Translations under genes and position numbers: made by a program
Shown here: positions 6,123 through 9,789 of the stretch, piece by piece
Numbering within the stretch: the stretch's first letter is position 1
Layout: each line of letters begins with the position of its first letter
Source: Pseudomonadota bacterium
GTDB taxonomy: Bacteria > Pseudomonadota > Alphaproteobacteria > Acetobacterales > Acetobacteraceae
Direction: 5' to 3'
Assembly: GCA_021784255.1 (NCBI GenBank)
Contig: JAJXSZ010000088.1
Coordinates: forward strand, 1-9,789
DNA: 9,789 nucleotides
The notes under the pieces: model-generated
What the model was told of the DNA's origin: nothing
Seen by the model: the letters and a program-made list of their open reading frames with translations, nothing else
Databases searched by the model: none

Positions 6123-7394
6123 TCAATTCCCGAGGCGTGCCACGAGCTTCGTCACCGCCGCCGTGGAGACCTGGCCTGTGGTGACGACCTTGCCGCCGGC
6201 AATCTTCCACTTCCGGAACGGGCCGGTGATGTCGCCCACCTTGTCGAAGGAAATCGGCCCGATCACGCCGACATAGCGGATCGGCTTGTGTGCCTTGATC
6301 AGCGCCAGCGCCTTGCGGAACCCCGCCGGCCCGGCGGTGATCGGCGTGCCCTTCGGGTCCACCGCGGCCCGGATGCCGGCGGTGATCGCGGCCGGGTCAG
6401 GCTTGCCGGCGATGGCAACCGCGAGCCCCATGATCGCGGCCGCGTCATAGGACTGCACAGCCCCGGGCGAGCCGGGATCGAGCTTGGAGAACGCCTTGAA
6501 GTTCCGGTTGAAATAGGCGGTCGAGGCGGTTGGCTCGGTTCCCGAGGAAGTACCGAAGGCGTGGTCGAGATACTTCGCTCCCACCGCCTTGATGAAGCCG
6601 GCGCTGTCCATGCCGTCGTTGAGCAGGAATTTCTGCGGCCCGCCCTGGCTGATCCAGGCGCGCGCGATGGTTGCGCCATCGACCGGATAGCTCACGAGGT
6701 AGAGCGCATCCGGTTTGCCCGCCATCGCCGCCGTCACCTCCGCAGCATAGGAAGACTGCTTCTCGTTGTATGGCGTATCCGACGTGATGGTGCCGCCAAG
6801 CTTCCTGTAGGCCGCGGAAAACTCGCGGACCATGTTGGCCCCGAAATCATTGTTCACATGGATGATCGCGAGCTTCTTGTAGCCAAGCGACATCGCGTAC
6901 TGCGCCGCCACCACGCCCTGCAGCGCATCGGAGGTGATGGTGCGGAAAAAGATGCCGTTGGTCTTGCCCTCCTCGCCCAGCGTGGTCAGCGTCGGCGAGG
7001 AGGACGCGGGCGAGATCTGCGGCACCTTCGCCGGCGCCGTCACCGCGGTCAGGATCGGCAGCGTGACGGAGGAGATGATGCCTCCGATGATGCCGGGCAC
7101 ATGCTCGACATCGACCAGTTGCTTGGCCTGGTCCACCGCCACCGAGCCGCTGGTCTGCGCGTCGCGGATATCGGCGGCGAGGGTGCAGCCGGCGGCACCG
7201 CCCGCCTTGTTGATGTCGCGGAAGGCCATCTGCACCGCCTTGGCGCCGGCCTGGCCATAGGCGCCGGCGGGACCGGTAAGCGACATGACGACGCCGATCG
7301 TGGTGGTGCAGGCCCCAGCCGTGCCAGCGGCAAGCGCGGTGGCGAGCGCGATGGCGAGGGCGGCGATAAGTGGCGCCTTGATGCGCGTGGTCAT
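6123..7394 (-). CDS. Branched-chain amino acid/amide ABC transporter substrate-binding protein
   Basis: This is a 423-residue periplasmic solute receptor of the Peripla_BP_6 / LivK-HAAT group. A Sec signal covers about residues 1-28 (IKAPLIAALAIALATALAAG...AGA). The mature part opens CTTTIGVVMSLTGPAGAYGQ (29-48). It continues with DINKAGG, ADIRDAQTSGSVAVDQAKQLV, an IIGGIISSVTLPI segment, QISPASSSPTLT and FFRTITSDALQG, all typical of ligand-pocket and hinge regions in this family. C29 and C70 (GAAGCTL) probably form a disulfide; C29 is not in a proper lipobox. The ligand cannot be read from sequence; amino acids, amides, urea-like or aromatic compounds are all possible. GGGAGGA (7401-7407), 6 nt before ATG, is a strong ribosome site. 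It is 70 nt downstream of the aldo/keto reductase, and a LivG-type ATPase lies divergently at the right edge. Confidence 0.93.
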   Translation of the reverse strand: MTTRIKAPLIAALAIALATALAAGTAGACTTTIGVVMSLTGPAGAYGQAGAKAVQMAFRDINKAGGAAGCTLAADIRDAQTSGSVAVDQAKQLVDVEHVPGIIGGIISSVTLPILTAVTAPAKVPQISPASSSPTLTTLGEEGKTNGIFFRTITSDALQGVVAAQYAMSLGYKKLAIIHVNNDFGANMVREFSAAYRKLGGTITSDTPYNEKQSSYAAEVTAAMAGKPDALYLVSYPVDGATIARAWISQGGPQKFLLNDGMDSAGFIKAVGAKYLDHAFGTSSGTEPTASTAYFNRNFKAFSKLDPGSPGAVQSYDAAAIMGLAVAIAGKPDPAAITAGIRAAVDPKGTPITAGPAGFRKALALIKAHKPIRYVGVIGPISFDKVGDITGPFRKWKIAGGKVVTTGQVSTAAVTKLVARLGN

Positions 7395-7464
7395 GAAGCG
7401 TCCTCCCGTTGGCCTGGCGTTGATGTAATAAGCGTGCGGCGAAAGCCCATTCCTGGCAAGCGTC

Positions 7465-8505
7465 TCAACCCGGCGCGCGGCTCAGCTCGTATTTCATGAT
7501 CCGCCCGTGCCGCCCCTCGCGGTCGCGTTCCAGCCTGTAGACGTCTCCCTCGAGCGGCCGGCGCTGCGCCAGAACCGCCGCGAGCGCCGCCCGGTCTGCC
7601 GCATCGAGCGCCAGGCTGGCCGCGCGCAGGTGGGCGGCAAGGTGCGCCCCGTGGCGCACGCCGACGATGGCCGCGGCCACCCCCTCCTGCTCCAGGACGT
7701 GGCGGATGGCGATCGTCGCGATGTCCGTCCCGTGCCGGGCGGCGACCCCGGCCAGCGCGTCGAGCAGCCCCTGGAGAAAATCCCACCCGCCGGCATCGTC
7801 GATGATGAGCTTGTATTTGACCAGGCTGCGGTTCGCGAGCGCCAGGCCGGGGTCCGGTCGGCCGCGCCAGCGCTCGGCGAGAAAGCCGCCGGCGACGGTG
7901 CCGTAGCACAGCAGGTGCATCCCGTTCGCGAGCGCCCATGGCGCCATCTGCCGTGCCGGCCGGTCATCGAGCACCGAATATTGCACCTGCATCGTGCGCA
8001 TGTGCACCCCGGCATCGGCCAGCGCGCGCAATGACGCGGTATCGAAATTGGTGCCGCCGAGCAGCCGGATCCAGCCGCGGTCGCGCAGCGCCGCGAGCGT
8101 GCGCGCTGTTTCGATCCAACCCGGAATTGCGAGATCCCACCAATGGAGTTGCACGAGGTCCAGCGTTTCCACCCCGAGCCTGCCGCGCGAGCGATCGATC
8201 AGCCGCTCGATCTCGCGCGCGCCCAGCGTCGCCAGCGCCGAGAGGTCCGGCACGAACTTCGTATGGACGCGCACGCGCGCCGCCTCCTCGGGATGCGCAC
8301 GCCGCCAGTCGCCGATCAGCTGCTCGACGCCGGTATAGATATCCGCGCAGTCAAAGGCGGTGATGCCTGCCGCGACATAGGCGTCCATGTCCGCCAGCGC
8401 CGCCGCGCGCTCGATCTCGCCATGCCCCCCGGCAAGCTGCCAGCCGCCTTTGATGAGGCGCGGGATGGTGTAGCCCGGCGCCAGCGTTACCTGTTCGAGG
8501 CTCAT
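7465..8505 (-). CDS. Aldo/keto reductase
   Basis: This is a 346-residue cytosolic NAD(P)H-dependent TIM-barrel oxidoreductase. The AKR catalytic tetrad can be placed as D52 and Y57 (TAFDCADIYTG), K83 (VHTKF) and H121 (LVQLHWWD). The barrel continues with LGGTNFDTASL (144-154), VQYSVLDDRP (173-182) and the C-terminal cofactor segment VAAAIVGVRHGAHLAAHLR. The HWWD after strand 4 and SLVKYK...GGWDFLQ place it in the subgroup that also contains plant plastid-like AKRs of unknown substrate, not with the well-known xylose or steroid reductases. Its ATG overlaps the stop of the TIGR04076-like gene as ATGA (8502-8505), so the two are almost certainly co-translated. It probably reduces a carbonyl, or oxidises an alcohol, in the compound handled by this locus; this is inference from context. 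Confidence 0.92.
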   Translation of the reverse strand: MSLEQVTLAPGYTIPRLIKGGWQLAGGHGEIERAAALADMDAYVAAGITAFDCADIYTGVEQLIGDWRRAHPEEAARVRVHTKFVPDLSALATLGAREIERLIDRSRGRLGVETLDLVQLHWWDLAIPGWIETARTLAALRDRGWIRLLGGTNFDTASLRALADAGVHMRTMQVQYSVLDDRPARQMAPWALANGMHLLCYGTVAGGFLAERWRGRPDPGLALANRSLVKYKLIIDDAGGWDFLQGLLDALAGVAARHGTDIATIAIRHVLEQEGVAAAIVGVRHGAHLAAHLRAASLALDAADRAALAAVLAQRRPLEGDVYRLERDREGRHGRIMKYELSRAPG

Positions 8506-8825
8506 GTCTTGGTCACCTCCGAGCGGCGGAAACGGCGCTCGCCGATCCGCGTGATGCGCAACCGGCTAGGACAGTTGGGGTCGGGGCAGGCGATGAGATC
8601 GTCGGTGGCCATCCAGTCCGCGGGATCGCAGCGGCGCTGCTTCGCCGCCAGCAGTGGCAGCACGGCCGCCAGCGAGTAGATCGAAAACCCCTGCCCGGGC
8701 GGCAGGTGCAGCATCTCGCCACGCAGCTCGAACCAGTCGCCGCGCACAGCCCCGCAGTAGAGCGTGGCTCCCTCCGGCGCTTCCACCGTCACACGCAGGT
8801 CCCAGAGCGTGAACGACGCGCTCAT
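8502..8825 (-). CDS. TIGR04076-like small protein
   Basis: This 107-residue protein resembles the TIGR04076 family of unknown function. Visible landmarks are LRVTVEAPEG (10-19), C24 followed by GDWFELRGEMLHLP (29-42), GFSIYSLAAVLPLLAAKQR (46-64) and a CPDPNC motif (80-85). Four Cys residues (24, 66, 80, 85) could bind a metal, but CPDPNC is not a standard zinc knuckle and the idea is untested. There is no signal peptide or membrane helix, so it is probably cytosolic. Its start codon overlaps the stop of the DUF3830-like gene (ATGA, 8822-8825) and its stop overlaps the aldo/keto reductase start (ATGA, 8502-8505). It is thus locked in the middle of a three-gene unit and probably made in fixed proportion to both. 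No enzymatic role is known to me. Confidence 0.75.
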   Translation of the reverse strand: MSASFTLWDLRVTVEAPEGATLYCGAVRGDWFELRGEMLHLPPGQGFSIYSLAAVLPLLAAKQRRCDPADWMATDDLIACPDPNCPSRLRITRIGERRFRRSEVTKT

Positions 8826-9310
8826 GGCACGCGCGAGAACAGCAACGTCGCCTGGCCGTGGCGGCGAATGGCACCGCAGGCGGTGGCCATGGCCCCGACA
8901 TCGGTGGCGCGGCCGACGACGCTGCCGGTGATCCAGCCGACGGGAAAGAACAGCCGCGCCTGCGGACCGTAGAACAGGCCGATGTCGAACACCGGCGCCT
9001 CGCCACCGCCCCAGAACCGGGCCGGCAGATAGGCGAGCACGATCTCTCCGGGCTGCGGCATGATCGTTCCGCACTCGACCGGCAGCGGCGCGCGCTGCGG
9101 GCCCGTCAGCATCGCATCGGGCACCGGACAGGAGATCTCGGGTCCGGTCCACATCGCGTGCATACCCTCGATGGCGCGCGGCTCGGCCAGCAGGTTCCAG
9201 ACGAAACCGGCATTGGCCGGCGCGCGCACGGCGTCGAGCTCGGCCGTGACATCCAGGCCCGATCGGGCCTCGCTGATGCGAATTTTCTGAGCCAGGGTCG
9301 CCTCCTGCAT
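8822..9310 (-). CDS. DUF3830-like (cyclophilin-like fold) protein
   Basis: This is a 162-residue protein from the ATG at 9310. The segments KIRISEARSGLDVTAEL (9-25), AIEGMHAMWTGPEISCPVPD (46-65), IMPQPGEIVLAYLPARFW (83-100) and FDIGLFYGPQAR (108-119) match what I recall of DUF3830, a family assigned a cyclophilin-like beta-barrel but no known reaction. There is no signal peptide. The start is unsettled: in-frame ATGs at 9355 and 9346 lie inside a perfect dyad and would be upstream of the proposed transcription start; ATG 9310 lacks a ribosome site. A perfect AGGAGG (9301-9306) sits 5 nt before a CTG codon (9293-9295) from which the protein would read (M)AQKIRI, a typical family start. The stop overlaps the next gene as ATGA. 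Family members often lie near amide and amino-acid transporter genes, as here (recalled, not checked). Confidence 0.7.
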   Translation of the reverse strand: MQEATLAQKIRISEARSGLDVTAELDAVRAPANAGFVWNLLAEPRAIEGMHAMWTGPEISCPVPDAMLTGPQRAPLPVECGTIMPQPGEIVLAYLPARFWGGGEAPVFDIGLFYGPQARLFFPVGWITGSVVGRATDVGAMATACGAIRRHGQATLLFSRVP

Positions 9311-9341
9311 GCTGGCGTTCCACACCGCGCGGCTTGCCTGC

Positions 9342-9358
9342 GGCATGCGAAGCATGCC
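9342..9358. promoter_or_regulatory. Perfect dyad, candidate operator
   Basis: The 7-bp perfect inverted repeat ggcatgc-gaa-gcatgcc lies in the divergent region between the DUF3830-like gene and the LivG-type ATPase gene. A third gcatgc occurs at 9307-9312. The right arm overlaps the proposed -10 of the leftward promoter, the usual place for a repressor site. The regulator is not in the window. Confidence 0.45.
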
Positions 9359-9378
9359 TTGATGCCGCGCCGGGTCAA
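9351..9378 (-). promoter_or_regulatory. Possible promoter of the DUF3830-TIGR04076-AKR unit
   Basis: On the minus strand TTGACC (9373-9378), a good -35, is followed after 16 nt by CATGCT (9351-9356), a poor -10 matching three of six consensus bases. Transcription would begin near 9344, which would exclude the two most upstream ATGs of the DUF3830-like frame. The prediction is weak on the -10 side. Confidence 0.3.
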
Positions 9379-9387
9379 GGGACCCGG
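9370..9387. promoter_or_regulatory. Second dyad in the divergent region
   Basis: The 7-bp perfect stem ccgggtc (9370-9376) and gacccgg (9381-9387) has an aagg loop. It overlaps the proposed leftward -35, and also a competing dyad ccttga (9357-9362) / tcaagg (9375-9380), so the region could hold two operator half-sets or a cruciform or leader fold. The function is inferred from location only. Confidence 0.3.
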
Positions 9388-9429
9388 GACACGGAATGGC
9401 ACGCCGATCCAGACAACGGGAGGAAGGGC

Positions 9430-9789
9430 TTGCTGGAAGTCCGCGACGTGGTGATCCGTTTCGGTGGCGTGGCAGCCGTGGATGGCGCCAGCATCACCGC
9501 GCCGCCCGGCAGCATCACCGGGCTCATCGGCCCCAACGGCGCCGGCAAGACGACGCTGTTCAATCTCATTGCCGGTGCCATTCGGCCCGCGGCTGGAGCA
9601 ATTCGTTTCGAGGGACGGTCGTTGACCCGTCTGCCCGCCGCCTCGCGCCTCGCCCTGGGGCTGGCGCGGACTTTTCAGATCCCCCACCCCTTCCCCGAGC
9701 TCACCGTGCTCGAAAACCTCCTGGTCGCCGCCCCGCATGGTGCGATGCTGGCCGCCGCCCTGACGCCAGGGCGCACGCGCAGATCGGAA
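9430..9789 (+). CDS. LivG-type ABC transporter ATPase (partial, 5' end)
   Basis: The first 120 codons are present; the frame is open to the window edge. The protein reads (M)LEVRDVVIRFGGVAAVDGAS, Walker A GPNGAGKTT (34-42, with K40), then LFNLIAGAIRPAAGAI, a Q-loop at Q83 (ARTFQIPHPFPELTVLENL) and the start of the helical domain. FGGVAAVDG and the TFQIPHPFPELTVLENL signature are typical of LivG, the first of the two ATPases of branched-chain amino acid/amide transporters. It would power uptake together with LivF, the LivH/LivM permeases and a periplasmic receptor, plausibly the one encoded at 6123-7394. The start is TTG at 9430, supported by GGGAGGAA just upstream (9418-9425); an ATG at 9396 is out of frame. 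Signature and Walker B motifs lie beyond the window. Confidence 0.9.
   Translation, partial: MLEVRDVVIRFGGVAAVDGASITAPPGSITGLIGPNGAGKTTLFNLIAGAIRPAAGAIRFEGRSLTRLPAASRLALGLARTFQIPHPFPELTVLENLLVAAPHGAMLAAALTPGRTRRSE

Noticed and set aside
7395..7464. A separate promoter for the binding-protein gene in the 70-nt gap
   Set aside because: TTGCCA and TTATTA are present on the minus strand but 22 nt apart, too far for a normal sigma-70 site; no other pair was convincing.
5877..7499. Rightward open frame of 540 codons opposite the binding-protein gene
   Set aside because: Mirror of a strongly supported periplasmic binding protein; the translation is charged and repetitive with no family resemblance.
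1..9789. CRISPR arrays, tRNA or rRNA genes, insertion sequences, phage genes
   Set aside because: No regularly spaced repeats, cloverleaf-like sequences, rRNA motifs, transposase or integrase motifs were seen on either strand.

Overview
The window is GC-rich (my impression is well above 60%), densely coded DNA. The CHRD, DenD-type SDR, two-part family III CoA-transferase and amide/branched-chain ABC substrate-binding proteins all read like alphaproteobacterial versions (Rhodospirillales or Hyphomicrobiales type). This placement rests on protein resemblance only. No plasmid, phage, IS, CRISPR or RNA gene was seen.

Left part (1-2250). The last 42 codons of clpB run rightward into a 370-nt non-coding stretch with several GC-rich hairpins and two copies of the 10-mer ctagagcaac. 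Three leftward genes follow: a small glycine-zipper lipoprotein (501-719), a DenD-type D-erythronate dehydrogenase (795-1796) and a secreted CHRD-domain protein (1841-2251).

Middle (2300-5140). A RimJ/RimL-type GNAT acetyltransferase runs rightward. Its 3' end overlaps by 7 nt the end of a leftward two-part CaiB/BaiF CoA-transferase. That gene appears translationally coupled (TGATG) to an upstream S49 signal-peptide-peptidase-like protease. Both catalytic residues expected for the protease (S89 and K141) are visible.

Right part (5190-9789). This looks like an uptake-and-catabolism locus. Leftward it carries a DUF3830-like protein, a TIGR04076-like protein and an aldo/keto reductase, joined by two exact ATGA overlaps. 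These are followed by a LivK/amide-type periplasmic binding protein and the remains of an OrdL/PuuB-type FAD-dependent oxidoreductase, broken by at least three frame changes, internal loss and loss of the C-terminus. Divergent from this block, and cut by the window edge, is a LivG-type ABC ATPase, presumably the start of the membrane and ATPase genes for the same transporter. The 119-nt divergent region holds overlapping dyads and a possible promoter. The working inference is import of an amide- or amine-like solute followed by oxidation or reduction by the neighbouring enzymes, with the oxidase step now lost. The roles of the DUF3830 and TIGR04076 proteins are unknown, and this cluster is the best candidate for an undescribed system here.
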